Part shown: piece by piece, positions 24,592-33,892 of the stretch
Position numbering within the stretch: the stretch's first letter is position 1
Layout: each line of letters opens with the position of its first letter
DNA from: an uncultured Acetatifactor sp.
GTDB lineage: Bacteria; Bacillota; Clostridia; Lachnospirales; Lachnospiraceae
Length of the DNA stretch: 55,737 nucleotides
NCBI GenBank assembly: GCA_910588225.1
Contig: CAJUQT010000025.1
Coordinates: 1-55,737, forward strand
Direction of reading: 5' to 3'
Made by a program: the position numbers and the translations under genes
Notes under the pieces: generated by a model
Told to the model about the DNA's origin: nothing
Databases searched by the model: none
The model's input: the letters and a program-made list of their open reading frames with translations, nothing else

Positions 24592-25809
24592 ATGAATAAG
24601 CAGGAATATATGAAGAAGCTGCAGGAGAGGCTTGAAAACTTTGGAAAAGAACTGCAGGAAGAGATTATGGAAGATTACAGGCAGCACTTTGCCGAAGGGG
24701 AGAATGAAGGAAAATCAGAGGAGGAAATCATAGAGGAGCTGGGGAATATTGAGGAGATGATCCGAGAGCTGTCAGATGATGAACTGCCGGAGGGATTTGC
24801 TCAGAGGACACGGGAAGCTGTCGATGTATCCGAAGCCAATGGAAAGGAAGTGGCAGAGACAGAGGAAAATGCCGATAAATTCGAAGAGACGGAGATGAAG
24901 AGAGCGTTTTCCTATTCCGGATATTATAAGGCTGTGGTGCTGGAAGGAAAAGTGGCGGATATCTATGTGACCCAGTCCGAGAATGATCAGATTCATGTGG
25001 ACTATGAGGCCAAAGGGCTGAGCAGCCAGCAGAATTACGAGTATTATCAGTATGAAGAGGATGGGGCTTTCTACGCAGGGGTGAAGCGTAAAAAGGGTAT
25101 CCGGGAAGAGGGAGACAGCGACGAGAAGATGGTAAAGGTGACGCTCTTCGGACGGACGATTATTTCCTATGGCACTATCGGGAACGTCTGCAGTATGGGG
25201 CAGAGCATTACTCTCACGGTGAGAGTGCCGAAGGGCATACCGAAGCTGACGGCAAAAGTGGGAAGTGGAAATGTGAGCATGTCCGGAATCGAACTGGAAG
25301 CGCTGGAAGCCACAAGCGGAAGCGGAAATGTAGGGCTGAAGGAGATTGTGGCGGACAGGATGAAAGCCCACACGGGAAGCGGTAATATAGCGGCACATCA
25401 TACAGAGTTCATTTCCGGAGCGCTGGAGACCGGAAGCGGTAATATCAAGGCGGAAGAGGTAAAGGGCAGAGAACTGCGCTGCGGCACCGGAAGCGGCAAT
25501 ATCAAAGGAGAAGCCTCCGTGGGAGAGTATCATCTGTCCAGCGGAAGCGGCAATATCAAGATAAAAGCCGACGGCAATGCGGAGAGAATCAGTATGTCAA
25601 CCGGAAGCGGCAGCATTAAGCTGGATCTGGAAGGCGTCAAAGGAATGGAGACCACCGTGCGGACAGGGTCGGGCGGCGTGCGTGTGGCGTGGAATGAAGA
25701 TGAAGGACAGAAGGTGAAAAACGGCAATTACACCTATGGAAACGGTGCCTGCAAGATCAAGGCCAATACAGGAAGCGGCAGTATCAAGATCTGGGGCAGA
25801 GAAGAATGA
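24592..25809 (+). CDS. DUF1700 (HAAS) - DUF4097 protein with repeated G-S-G-N turns
   Basis: This 405-residue protein has an N-terminal helical HAAS/DUF1700 domain of about 65 residues (MNKQEYMKKLQERL, then EEIIEELG), an acidic linker, and a beta-rich DUF4097 domain to the end. The latter carries at least eight repeats of the form T-G-S-G-(N/S)-(I/V)-K spaced 17-27 residues apart, suggesting a regular beta-solenoid. No membrane segment is visible, although DUF1700 proteins are usually membrane proteins. The role is unknown; such pairs with PadR are linked to envelope or stress responses in Firmicutes. GGAGAGG precedes the ATG at 24592. Confidence 0.8.
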   Translation: MNKQEYMKKLQERLENFGKELQEEIMEDYRQHFAEGENEGKSEEEIIEELGNIEEMIRELSDDELPEGFAQRTREAVDVSEANGKEVAETEENADKFEETEMKRAFSYSGYYKAVVLEGKVADIYVTQSENDQIHVDYEAKGLSSQQNYEYYQYEEDGAFYAGVKRKKGIREEGDSDEKMVKVTLFGRTIISYGTIGNVCSMGQSITLTVRVPKGIPKLTAKVGSGNVSMSGIELEALEATSGSGNVGLKEIVADRMKAHTGSGNIAAHHTEFISGALETGSGNIKAEEVKGRELRCGTGSGNIKGEASVGEYHLSSGSGNIKIKADGNAERISMSTGSGSIKLDLEGVKGMETTVRTGSGGVRVAWNEDEGQKVKNGNYTYGNGACKIKANTGSGSIKIWGREE

Positions 25810-26216
25810 TGATTTGAAAGTCAAAGCGGGAGACGGCTGCAGGAATACGAAAGAAATCCTGCAATCGGAATTGGTCTGGGTTATCTGCGTAAGGGAAGCA
25901 GATGGCCGCAGGCCTTTTCCTTTTATGGCAGGAAAACCTTTCCTGACGAAAGGACAATAGGCTGGGGCAGAGGCTGCAAATTATCTGCCAAACTGTTATA
26001 CTGATGCATATAGACTGATGGCTGAAAAATTTTATCGGATAAAAAGTACAGCCGGTAAGCATTTCTGTAAGGAAGTACAGAAGAACAGGTGGAATGCAGG
26101 AAAGCATTTTAACGGCAGGGAAGTAGAAAATATGCGGCGGGAGGTGTTTATGGGAAGAAACGCGGTGATCGGATTACAGGATTTCGGCGACCTGACAAGT
26201 GGAACTTTCTGAAAAG
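25810..26216. other. Intergenic interval without a supported gene
   Basis: A hairpin TGCAGGA/TCCTGCA (25838-25863) follows the DUF4097 gene and may terminate it weakly. A 64-codon ORF (26018-26212) has no recognisable motif or strong ribosome binding site and overlaps the approach to the next promoter, so I do not call it. Confidence 0.5.
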
Positions 26217-26245
26217 TTGACATATCATTTCAAATGATATATAAT
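26217..26245 (+). promoter_or_regulatory. Fully consensus promoter with operator, GntR-type gene
   Basis: TTGACA (26217-26222) and TATAAT (26240-26245) are spaced by 17 bases. ATATCATTT-C-AAATGATAT (26222-26240) is a perfect palindrome filling the spacer. A further half-site, ATATCATTT, lies at 26249-26258. A perfect promoter with a blocking operator suggests tight repression, probably by the gene's own product. Confidence 0.85.
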
Positions 26246-26275
26246 AGATATATCATTTGGGTCTGAGGTGCAGGA

Positions 26276-27529
26276 ATGGAAAAGGAATATTTCTATCGGA
26301 AAATATACAGCGATCTTTTACAGGGAATAAAGACCGGAAGTTTTCCGCCCGGGAGCAGAGTTCCTTCCGAGAAAGAACTGGCAGAGCAGTACGGTGTGAG
26401 TCGTATCACGACCAAGAAAGCCCTGGAAATGCTGGCGGAGCAAAAGCTGATCGAGAGGATGCCGGGCAGGGGTTCCTATGTGCTGGAGCATGATGGGGAA
26501 AGCCGGGAGAGCGAAAAAAAGGGAAATTTTATGCGGGTGGATGACAGAAGCGCTCCTGACAATCCCGGAAACGGCAGAGATGAGTACGTCAGAGAGGAAA
26601 GTGTTCAAAAGGAAAGCGGGCGGGAAGAAAGCCTTCCGGACAGGGACAGCAGTAAAAGTCTGATAGGAGTGATTCTGGACAGCTTCGGTGTTTCGTATGG
26701 GTGCGGTCTGGTGAACGGTATGGAACGCGAGTGTGGGAAACGGGGATTCCATATGATTCTGAAATGTACCCGCGGAAGTATGGAGGAAGAAAGTAAGGCT
26801 GTTGACGATCTGCTTGCCCTGGGAGTACAGGGAATTATTCTCATGTGTGTGCAGGGGGAAAATTACAATGCAAATGTGCTCAGACTGTCGCTGGAGCATT
26901 TTCCCATTGTCCTGGTGGACAGAGAACTGACGGGACTTCCCATTCCCTGCGTGAGCACGGACCATTATCAGGCGTCCAGAGAGTTGATGGAAAGACTGAT
27001 TGAGAAGGGCCATACCGGAATTTGTTTTCTCTCTCATCCCTTCATGCAGACATCGTCTGTGGCGGCACGATTTTCCGGTTATCTGGATGCCATGCTGGAG
27101 CATGGACTGATGACCAATGAGGAGATCTGGCTGAAGAATCTGTGCGGCATGAACTCTGAGGCGGAGGCCAGGAAAAAGGAAGAGGCGGATATAGAACAGA
27201 TAGAGACGTTTATTGGTGAGCATCCCGAAATAACCGGTTTCTTTGCGGTGGACCAGCTGCTGGGTATCCTGGTTTACAAGATCCTGCGCAGAATGGGGCT
27301 GGAAAAGGAAAAAGAAGTAGTCTTTTTCGACGGTCCGGAGGAAGCAGGAGACTTTGGCTTCCGGCTGGACTATGTGGTACAGGATGAAGAACTGATCGGC
27401 GTCAGGGCGGTGCGGATGCTGACAGATTTGATGGAAGGAAGAGAAGTCCCGAAAAAAAGCTTTGTCCCCCATAAGATTGCAGCCATGCAGGCAGGGGGCG
27501 GAATGCAGTCAAACGAAGAACCATCATGA
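26276..27529 (+). CDS. GntR-type HTH regulator with a LacI-type sugar-binding domain
   Basis: This 417-residue protein has a GntR winged helix at 1-75 (PPGSRVPSEKELAEQYGVSR, TTKKALEMLAEQKLIERMPGRGSYV). A charged linker of about 45 residues follows, then a LacI/GalR periplasmic-binding-protein-like domain starting SLIGVILDSFG. This AraR-like layout senses a sugar and releases DNA. The linker is unusually long and rich in Glu, Arg and Ser. Its own promoter and that of the downstream GH38 gene share the same ATATCATT operator motif, so it likely represses both until a mannoside-derived sugar is present. Confidence 0.9.
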   Translation: MEKEYFYRKIYSDLLQGIKTGSFPPGSRVPSEKELAEQYGVSRITTKKALEMLAEQKLIERMPGRGSYVLEHDGESRESEKKGNFMRVDDRSAPDNPGNGRDEYVREESVQKESGREESLPDRDSSKSLIGVILDSFGVSYGCGLVNGMERECGKRGFHMILKCTRGSMEEESKAVDDLLALGVQGIILMCVQGENYNANVLRLSLEHFPIVLVDRELTGLPIPCVSTDHYQASRELMERLIEKGHTGICFLSHPFMQTSSVAARFSGYLDAMLEHGLMTNEEIWLKNLCGMNSEAEARKKEEADIEQIETFIGEHPEITGFFAVDQLLGILVYKILRRMGLEKEKEVVFFDGPEEAGDFGFRLDYVVQDEELIGVRAVRMLTDLMEGREVPKKSFVPHKIAAMQAGGGMQSNEEPS

Positions 27530-27569
27530 ATCTCTGGAAGGAAGATAAAAAGAAAGCTGGATATTCATG

Positions 27570-27598
27570 TTGACATATCATTATATAATATATATAAT
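27570..27598 (+). promoter_or_regulatory. Fully consensus promoter with matching operator, GH38 gene
   Basis: TTGACA (27570-27575) and TATAAT (27593-27598) are spaced by 17 bases. ATATCATTATATAATATATA fills the spacer, and ATATATCATATG follows the -10. The first ten bases after TTGACA match the GntR-gene promoter, pointing to shared repression. Confidence 0.85.
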
Positions 27599-27716
27599 AT
27601 ATCATATGCAATGCGGAATCGGGTGAGCTGATTCAGGTCAGGAAAAGGCCGGATGGCCACCCAATGATCAGAACAGACATAAAGACAAGGAAGAGGCAGA
27701 CTGAAAGGAGACAGAC

Positions 27717-30700
27717 ATGAAATTAATGCATTCAGAATGGCAGGGGCGGCTTGAGCACTGGCTGCGTACCCTGAGAGACGATTTTTATGAACCTCTGGGG
27801 GAGATTTCCTGGGAGGCGTTTCGGACCATGGACCAGCTTTCCATGGAGGAGGCGCAGACCAGGGAATTTATGCCGGTACAGCCGGGATTTACCTGGGGAA
27901 ATATCTGGGAATACTGCTGGTTCAGAGGCAGCATCACTTTGCCGGAGCAGGCAAAAGGACAGAGGATTGTGATGAATCTGAAGCCCGGAGGAGAGTCCGC
28001 TTTGTTTATAAATGGGAAATCCTTTGGCACCTATCGGGCGGACTGGCTGGATGTGCCTCATCATTATATGGAAGACAATGTGCTGACCACCTGTGCGGAG
28101 GGAAAGGAACATTTTGATATCCTGATGGAGACCTATGCGGGACATTTCTACCCGGAGGCGCCTACGGGAGGCTGTGCTACAGGCCCGGTTCTGCCCGGCT
28201 CCTACAAGGACCCCGCGAAAGAGGGAGAGCGCAGAAAGCTGGAGAAATGTACTTACGGCATCTGGAATGAGGCAGCCTATCAGCTGTACATGGATGTGGA
28301 TACCCTGGCCCGTCTGCTGACCACGCTGGACGAAAAGTCTCTGCGGGCGGCAAAGATTGCAAAAGCCCTGGAGAAGTTTACATTGACCGTAGACTTTGAG
28401 CAGGCAAAAGAGGGAAGAATCGCTTCCTACCTGAAGGCCCGGGAAGAGCTGCGCCCTGTGATGGAGGCGAAGAACGGCTCCACTGCGCCCGTTTTCTATG
28501 CCATTGGAAATGCACATATTGACCTGGCCTGGCTGTGGCCTATGGCGGAAACCTACCGCAAGACGGAGCGGACCTTTGCCGCCCAGCTTCGGCTGATAGA
28601 GGAATATCCGGAATATAAATTCATTCAGAGCCAGCCCGCTGCCTATGAGATGTGCCGGAAGTACTATCCGGAGCTTTTTGAGAGGATTAAAGAAGCCGTA
28701 AAGGGCGGGCAGTGGATTGCCGACGGCGCCATGTGGGTGGAGCCGGACACCAATGTGGCCGGTGGAGAAGCATTGATTCGTCAGTTGATTCATGGGAAGA
28801 AGTATTATAAGGAAATGTTCGATGTGGACAGCCGGGTGCTCTGGCTGCCGGATACCTTTGGTTATACAGCCGCGCTGCCCCAGATTCTGAAGGGCTGCGG
28901 CGTGGACTATCTGGTGACCCAGAAGATATTCTGGTCTTATAACGAGGGAGATCAGTTCCCCTACCACTATTTTACCTGGCAGGGAATGGACGGTTCCCAG
29001 ATAGTTTCTTTCCTGCCTACCAGTTATACTTACCGTACGGATCCGGTGGAAGCCAATAACATCTGGAAAGAGCGGACGCAGATGCAGGATCTGGATGCCT
29101 TCCTGATGCCTTACGGCTATGGGGACGGCGGCGGCGGTCCGGCCAGAGATTTCGTGGAGTATGCAAAGCGCCAGGAAGACCTGGAGGGCAGCGTGAAGAT
29201 GAAGATGGCAGGCCCGTTGGAATTCTTCGAAGATATGGAAAAGCAGGGCGGTCCTGTGAATACTTACGTGGGAGAACTGTATTTCAGCGCTCACAGAGGC
29301 ACTTATACTTCTCAGGCCGCCGTGAAGAAGAATAACCGCCGCAGCGAGCTTGCCATGCGGGAGCTTGAGCTGTGGAGCTCTCTGGCCTTAAGCCGCGGCC
29401 TGGAATATGATCTGCCGGAAGCGGACGCCCTGTGGAAAGAGATTTTGCTGCATCAGTTCCACGACATTCTTCCCGGTTCCTGCATCGGCCGGGTGTACGA
29501 GGAAGCGAAGGAGGCCCATGGGAAGATTCTGGAGGGAGCGGAGAAGCTGCGGAATAAGGCGCTGGAAACCATGACGGAACCCGGGAATGCTTCGGCTGTG
29601 ACTGTCTGGAACTCCCTGAGCTTCGAGAGGGAGGCTCTGGTGGAGCTGCCGCAAAGCTTTGCAGAAGGAGCCCTGACGCTGGAAGGAGAGCCGGTTCCCG
29701 TACAGCAGGCAGAAGGAAAGGTGAAGGCGCTGGTTCGCATTCCTTCCTGTGGTGCGGTGTCGCTGGTACCTGAGGCTGAAAAGGATGTGAAAGCCGGAAC
29801 GGCGGCAACGACTTCCGTAAAAGAAGACGGAGGAAATTATGTGCTGGAGAACAGCAAAGTGAAAGCCATTGTCAACAACAAGGGCGAGCTCACTTCCTTC
29901 ATCCTGAAAGAATCCGGCAGAGAATTTGCGGCAGGTCCGCTGAACAAACTCCGCCTGTATAAAGACGTTCCCCGCCTGTTTGACGCATGGGATATTGACT
30001 CCAACTATACCCTTCAGGAAGTGGAGGCGCTGACAGACGCCCGGGTAGAGGTGGTAGCAGAGGGCCTGGAAGGTGTATTGAAGGTCAGCGGTCGGATCAG
30101 CGAATCCACATTTGTACAGTATATCCGCCTGGCGGCAGACAGTACAAGGGTTACCTTTGAGACGGAGATTGACTGGAAGGAGCTGCACAGGCTGCTGAAA
30201 GCCACTTTCCCGGTGAATGTATACGCGGAAAATGGAATCAATGAAATGCAGTTCGGCTATGTGGAGCGTCCTGCCCATCGTTCCAGACTGTATGACAAGG
30301 ACCGCTTTGAGGTGTGCAATCACCGCTACAGCGCATTCTGCGATGGTTCTCACGGGGCGGCGGTGCTCAATGACTGCAAGTACGGTATCAGCATGAACGA
30401 CAACGCTCTGGAGCTGACCCTTCTGCGGGCGGCGGCCACACCGGAAATGCGTGCGGACAACGGAATGCAGACCTTTACCTATGCCTTTACGGCCTGGGAA
30501 GGAAGCTTTGCGGACTGTGATGTGGTGCGCCAGGGCTATGAGCTGAATGTGGCACCTCCGGTGACCGGGGGAGCTGTGAAAGCATTCAGCGGTCTGACAG
30601 TGGACCGGGCCAACGTGATACTGGATACCATGAAGCCTGCGGAGGATGGAAGCGGGGACGTGATTCTGCGCCTGTACGAAGCGAAGAAGGCAGCCACGGA

Positions 30701-30848
30701 TGCTGAAATCAGCCTGGGATTCGATGCTTCGGGCGCTTCCCTGTGTGATATGCTGGAAAATGTCACGGAGGAACTGGAATTGACGGACGGAAAGCTGAAA
30801 CTGTCCTTCCGGGCCTTTGAGATTAAGACTGTTCGGGTGAAACGGTAG
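27717..30848 (+). CDS. GH38 alpha-mannosidase
   Basis: This 1043-residue cytoplasmic enzyme would hydrolyse alpha-mannosyl linkages of imported mannosides or N-glycan fragments. An N-terminal beta domain precedes the catalytic domain. IGNAHIDLAWLWP carries zinc ligands H267 and D269, WLPDTFGY carries the nucleophile D379, and LLHQFHDILPGSCIG holds the late conserved His-Asp. The beta-sandwich C-terminus is complete. Length matches bacterial GH38 enzymes. AAAGGAG lies six bases before the ATG. It is the first gene after the shared operator and is followed by the sensor and transporter genes. Confidence 0.95.
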   Translation: MKLMHSEWQGRLEHWLRTLRDDFYEPLGEISWEAFRTMDQLSMEEAQTREFMPVQPGFTWGNIWEYCWFRGSITLPEQAKGQRIVMNLKPGGESALFINGKSFGTYRADWLDVPHHYMEDNVLTTCAEGKEHFDILMETYAGHFYPEAPTGGCATGPVLPGSYKDPAKEGERRKLEKCTYGIWNEAAYQLYMDVDTLARLLTTLDEKSLRAAKIAKALEKFTLTVDFEQAKEGRIASYLKAREELRPVMEAKNGSTAPVFYAIGNAHIDLAWLWPMAETYRKTERTFAAQLRLIEEYPEYKFIQSQPAAYEMCRKYYPELFERIKEAVKGGQWIADGAMWVEPDTNVAGGEALIRQLIHGKKYYKEMFDVDSRVLWLPDTFGYTAALPQILKGCGVDYLVTQKIFWSYNEGDQFPYHYFTWQGMDGSQIVSFLPTSYTYRTDPVEANNIWKERTQMQDLDAFLMPYGYGDGGGGPARDFVEYAKRQEDLEGSVKMKMAGPLEFFEDMEKQGGPVNTYVGELYFSAHRGTYTSQAAVKKNNRRSELAMRELELWSSLALSRGLEYDLPEADALWKEILLHQFHDILPGSCIGRVYEEAKEAHGKILEGAEKLRNKALETMTEPGNASAVTVWNSLSFEREALVELPQSFAEGALTLEGEPVPVQQAEGKVKALVRIPSCGAVSLVPEAEKDVKAGTAATTSVKEDGGNYVLENSKVKAIVNNKGELTSFILKESGREFAAGPLNKLRLYKDVPRLFDAWDIDSNYTLQEVEALTDARVEVVAEGLEGVLKVSGRISESTFVQYIRLAADSTRVTFETEIDWKELHRLLKATFPVNVYAENGINEMQFGYVERPAHRSRLYDKDRFEVCNHRYSAFCDGSHGAAVLNDCKYGISMNDNALELTLLRAAATPEMRADNGMQTFTYAFTAWEGSFADCDVVRQGYELNVAPPVTGGAVKAFSGLTVDRANVILDTMKPAEDGSGDVILRLYEAKKAATDAEISLGFDASGASLCDMLENVTEELELTDGKLKLSFRAFEIKTVRVKR

Positions 30849-30860
30849 AGAAGATGTCTA

Positions 30861-30892
30861 CCCTCCGGCAGGTTGTCTGACCGGCCGGAGGG
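30861..30892 (+). terminator. GC-rich hairpin after the GH38 gene
   Basis: CCCTCCGGC (30861-30869) pairs perfectly with GCCGGAGGG (30884-30892). No U-tract follows, so it may process or protect the mRNA end rather than terminate fully. Confidence 0.5.
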
Positions 30893-30912
30893 GATGATGA
30901 AAAGGGAAGCAT

Positions 30913-32625
30913 ATGAAAAAACGGTTCTGGAACTTAAATCTGAAAAAGAAATTTTTTCTGCTGATTTTCACCATGATATTTGTCATGATGGTGCTGGAAA
31001 CATTGAACCGACGGGCCGCATATGATACCTATAATCAATTGCTTTACGAGGATAATGCCCGGATATTGATGATTTACATGGATTATATTGAAAATGTCTT
31101 TGCCCGGATGGAGAACATTACTTATCAGATGATTGCTGATCCGAATCTGCAGGAAGATCTGATGTGTCTGAGGGACCACTATGGGGAAGATGTCTGGATA
31201 TCACGGAAGGCGGCGGTCAGTGAGAAAGTGAGCAGTTATGCATATAGGGAAAGGTATTTCAGTGCCTTTCTGCTGAAGACGGATTCTCTCATATTCGGAT
31301 TCGGGGGAAGCGGCCTTGGGATGCAGGATGATCTGGAACCTTTTATACAGACGGCAGCAGGTGCGAATGGTCAGATGCGTCTGATTTCAGGAGAGCAGAG
31401 ACTGATTCTCGTGCGGGAAATCAGGCAGGCTGCCAATTTGGAATTATCTAACCTGGGATATATTGTGGCCCAGGTTAATTTTAATGGAATCTTAAATGAT
31501 TTGGGGAAAACGTTCCGACATGCCGATATGCCCATTGACATTTCCGTGTATGACGGCGTGAATTGTCTTTACGCCAGTCAGCCTGAATTGATATACGAAA
31601 CAACAATGGAAAATGGATGGCATATAGAAAATGATGAGTTTATTACCGCCTATACCAGTGAAACATTGGGATTTACCATGGTTATCCGTACTCCTTACGG
31701 AGAAGTCGGGAGAATGATTCGAAGTGTGTATCAAAGATCCTTTCTTTTATCTCTGCTGATTGCCATGACAGCTCTGGCTTTCGGCAGTGCATGGGTGAAG
31801 ATTGTGATTCGGGATATTTATGGACTGATTCACAAAATGGATGATTTCGGTGCGGGGAAGCCTTTGAACTCGGAAGAAGAGAAGCTGTATCAGAAGCGTA
31901 TGGATGAAGTGGGGAAAATGTACCGTCATTTTTACAGGATGGCGTCGGATTACAGGCGATTAATGGAGGAATACTACGACAATCAACTGCTTTTAAAGGA
32001 AGCGGAATTCAATCAGATGCAGAAGCAGATTCAACCTCATTTTCTCTTCAATACCCTCACGGCGATTACATGGATGGCTTACAGTAATCAGGATGAAGAG
32101 ACCGCCAATATGGCAGAAAGGTTGGGCAGAATGATGCGCATGGTTACAGACAGCAAACAGGCGCTTATTACTGTGGAAAGCGATCTGCAGATGGTGGAAG
32201 ACTATCTGTTTATTCAGCAGATCCGCTTTAGAAATCGGCTGCAGGTGGAAATAGAGACAAGCCAGGAAACGAAGGAGCTGATGATTCCCAGGATATCCAT
32301 ACAGCCTTTGGTGGAAAATTCCGTCACTTATGCCATGGAAGAACAGATTTCAGGCTGTGTGATCAGAATTTTTGACAGAGTAAACCAAAATGAGACGGAA
32401 ATTGTCGTGGAGGATAACGGACCGGGTTTTGCGGAAGACATTCTGGAAAGAATGGAACGGGGAGAACAGAAGGTAAGAGGAACCGGGACGGCGCTTCAAA
32501 ATATTCATAAAAGGCTTCAATATACTTTTTCAACGGAATACGGACTTTCCTTTCACAGACTGGATGGGGGAATGCAGGTGATTCTGCGGATTCCCGGTCG
32601 GCGGAAGAACAGGGCACTGGAATAA
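30913..32625 (+). CDS. YesM-like sensor histidine kinase
   Basis: This 570-residue membrane kinase has a first membrane helix at about 14-32, an extracellular sensing region to about 277, a second helix at about 278-300 and a HAMP-like segment. The His_kinase domain carries QIQPHFLFNTLTAITW (H376 is the phosphorylated residue). The ATPase domain has LVENSVTYAMEE, VEDNGPGF and GTGTALQNIHKRL. Kinases of this type sense sugars or transporter status and act on AraC-type response regulators. The partner is the next gene. AAAGGGAAG precedes the ATG. Confidence 0.95.
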   Translation: MKKRFWNLNLKKKFFLLIFTMIFVMMVLETLNRRAAYDTYNQLLYEDNARILMIYMDYIENVFARMENITYQMIADPNLQEDLMCLRDHYGEDVWISRKAAVSEKVSSYAYRERYFSAFLLKTDSLIFGFGGSGLGMQDDLEPFIQTAAGANGQMRLISGEQRLILVREIRQAANLELSNLGYIVAQVNFNGILNDLGKTFRHADMPIDISVYDGVNCLYASQPELIYETTMENGWHIENDEFITAYTSETLGFTMVIRTPYGEVGRMIRSVYQRSFLLSLLIAMTALAFGSAWVKIVIRDIYGLIHKMDDFGAGKPLNSEEEKLYQKRMDEVGKMYRHFYRMASDYRRLMEEYYDNQLLLKEAEFNQMQKQIQPHFLFNTLTAITWMAYSNQDEETANMAERLGRMMRMVTDSKQALITVESDLQMVEDYLFIQQIRFRNRLQVEIETSQETKELMIPRISIQPLVENSVTYAMEEQISGCVIRIFDRVNQNETEIVVEDNGPGFAEDILERMERGEQKVRGTGTALQNIHKRLQYTFSTEYGLSFHRLDGGMQVILRIPGRRKNRALE

Positions 32626-32634
32626 AAACAGCAG

Positions 32635-32717
32635 GAGCCGTGTCAGACCCAGATAAATTTACGGACGCTGACTTGGCGGCCGGGAATTTATCAGTGACAT
32701 TGGGTCTGACATGGCTC
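32635..32717 (+). repeat. Long nested hairpin between kinase and response regulator genes
   Basis: GAGCCGTGTCAGACCCA (32635-32651) pairs with TGGGTCTGACATGGCTC (32701-32717) over 17 positions with one mismatch. Inside, GATAAATTT (32652-32660) can pair with GAATTTATC (32684-32692). It ends about 30 bases before the response regulator's ATG and lacks a U-tract. It may tune kinase/regulator stoichiometry, or it may be an inserted palindromic element. Confidence 0.75.
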
Positions 32718-32747
32718 TTGCGGAACTGGAATAAAGAGGGATTAAAT

Positions 32748-33755
32748 ATGGGAGAGAGGATAAAACTGTTATTGGTGGATGACGAACTGTATCTGTGTGA
32801 ACAAATTTGTGCCAATATAAATTGGGATAATTTTGGCGTTGAACTGATTGGCAGCTGTGAAAATGCCATGGATGCGCTGGAACAGATGATAGACGAAATG
32901 CCGGACATCCTGATTACCGATATTAAGATGCCTGTGATGAGCGGACTGGAGCTGATTGCCAGAGCCAGGCAGATGAATCCGGCTCTGCAGTGCGTGATTC
33001 TGTCCGGCTATGGGGAATTCACCCTGGCCCAGGCAGCCATAGAGCAGGGGGTGCAGAGCTATCTGCTGAAGCCTTTTTCCAAGGCTGAGTTCGAGAATAC
33101 TCTGCGGAAATGCTGTGAACTGGTGGAAAGAGGGCGCTCAGGAAAAAGCATGGAGCTGAAGGAGAGGACGGAAAGCGTATCCAGACTGTTTCAGGATTTG
33201 AGAGGACTACGGGAGAAGGATGGCTCTATTGGACCGGAACAGATTCAGAAGATAATGCAGTCTTATCCGGATTTTATTATGCTGCGGGAAGCACTGGTCC
33301 TGGTCTCTGTCTATGAAGACGGAAGAAGTGAGTTCGGGAAGAAATGGATTCCCAGATTTTATGAGGGAGGAGATATTCTGAAGACGGCGGCGGACGCATT
33401 GAATGACATGCTGCCCGAGAGGGAAAGGGAATCGGAACTGGTTCGCAAGATTAAGGCATATGTACAACAGCATTATATGGAGGAGACCCTGAATCTGCAG
33501 CTGATTGCGGAGCAGGTGGTACATTTGGGAGTAAAATATATTGGAAGATGCTTTTACAAAGAAACAGAGACGAAATTTAGCCAGTACCTTCTGGAAATTC
33601 GTATGGAGAAGGCAAAACAGATGTTAAAAGATCCGGAGAATAACAGAATTGAAGAAATTGCGGAAGCAGTTGGGCTGGGACATGATGTTCCTTATTTCTA
33701 TCAACTTTTTAAAAGATACACAGGTATGACGCCAAAAGAATATAAAAATGTCTGA
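32748..33755 (+). CDS. YesN-like response regulator with AraC HTH
   Basis: This 335-residue regulator has a receiver domain with LLVDDE (D11, D12), phosphoacceptor D58 in LITDIKMP, and the conserved Lys in YLLKPF. The C-terminal AraC-type double HTH spans about residues 235-335 and ends with the family pattern FYQLFKRYTGMTPKEYK. The ORF is open from 32640, but that extension encodes the hairpin; AGAGGG supports the ATG at 32748. Phosphorylated by the upstream kinase, it probably activates the transporter operon that follows. Confidence 0.95.
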   Translation: MGERIKLLLVDDELYLCEQICANINWDNFGVELIGSCENAMDALEQMIDEMPDILITDIKMPVMSGLELIARARQMNPALQCVILSGYGEFTLAQAAIEQGVQSYLLKPFSKAEFENTLRKCCELVERGRSGKSMELKERTESVSRLFQDLRGLREKDGSIGPEQIQKIMQSYPDFIMLREALVLVSVYEDGRSEFGKKWIPRFYEGGDILKTAADALNDMLPERERESELVRKIKAYVQQHYMEETLNLQLIAEQVVHLGVKYIGRCFYKETETKFSQYLLEIRMEKAKQMLKDPENNRIEEIAEAVGLGHDVPYFYQLFKRYTGMTPKEYKNV

Positions 33756-33789
33756 CTTTTTATCTTTTTTCTAATAAAAGTGTTCCAAA

Positions 33790-33818
33790 TTCAATTTCAT
33801 TGTCTGTTTTTCTATGCT
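33790..33818 (+). promoter_or_regulatory. Candidate promoter of the transporter operon
   Basis: TTCAAT (33790-33795) and TATGCT (33813-33818) are separated by 17 bases. Both boxes are imperfect, as expected for a promoter needing an AraC-type activator. Confidence 0.4.
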
Positions 33819-33892
33819 AACATTCTTTTATCAGGTTGCCGATTCTGCAGATTGACCAACATTTGAGAAGAAAACAGGGAAATGGAGTGAAA

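Noticed and set aside
26018..26212. 64-codon ORF before the GntR-type gene
   Set aside because: It has weak initiation signals and no family motif, and it runs up to the promoter.
27732..29294. 520-codon minus-strand ORF opposite the GH38 gene
   Set aside because: It is a shadow of a conserved catalytic domain.
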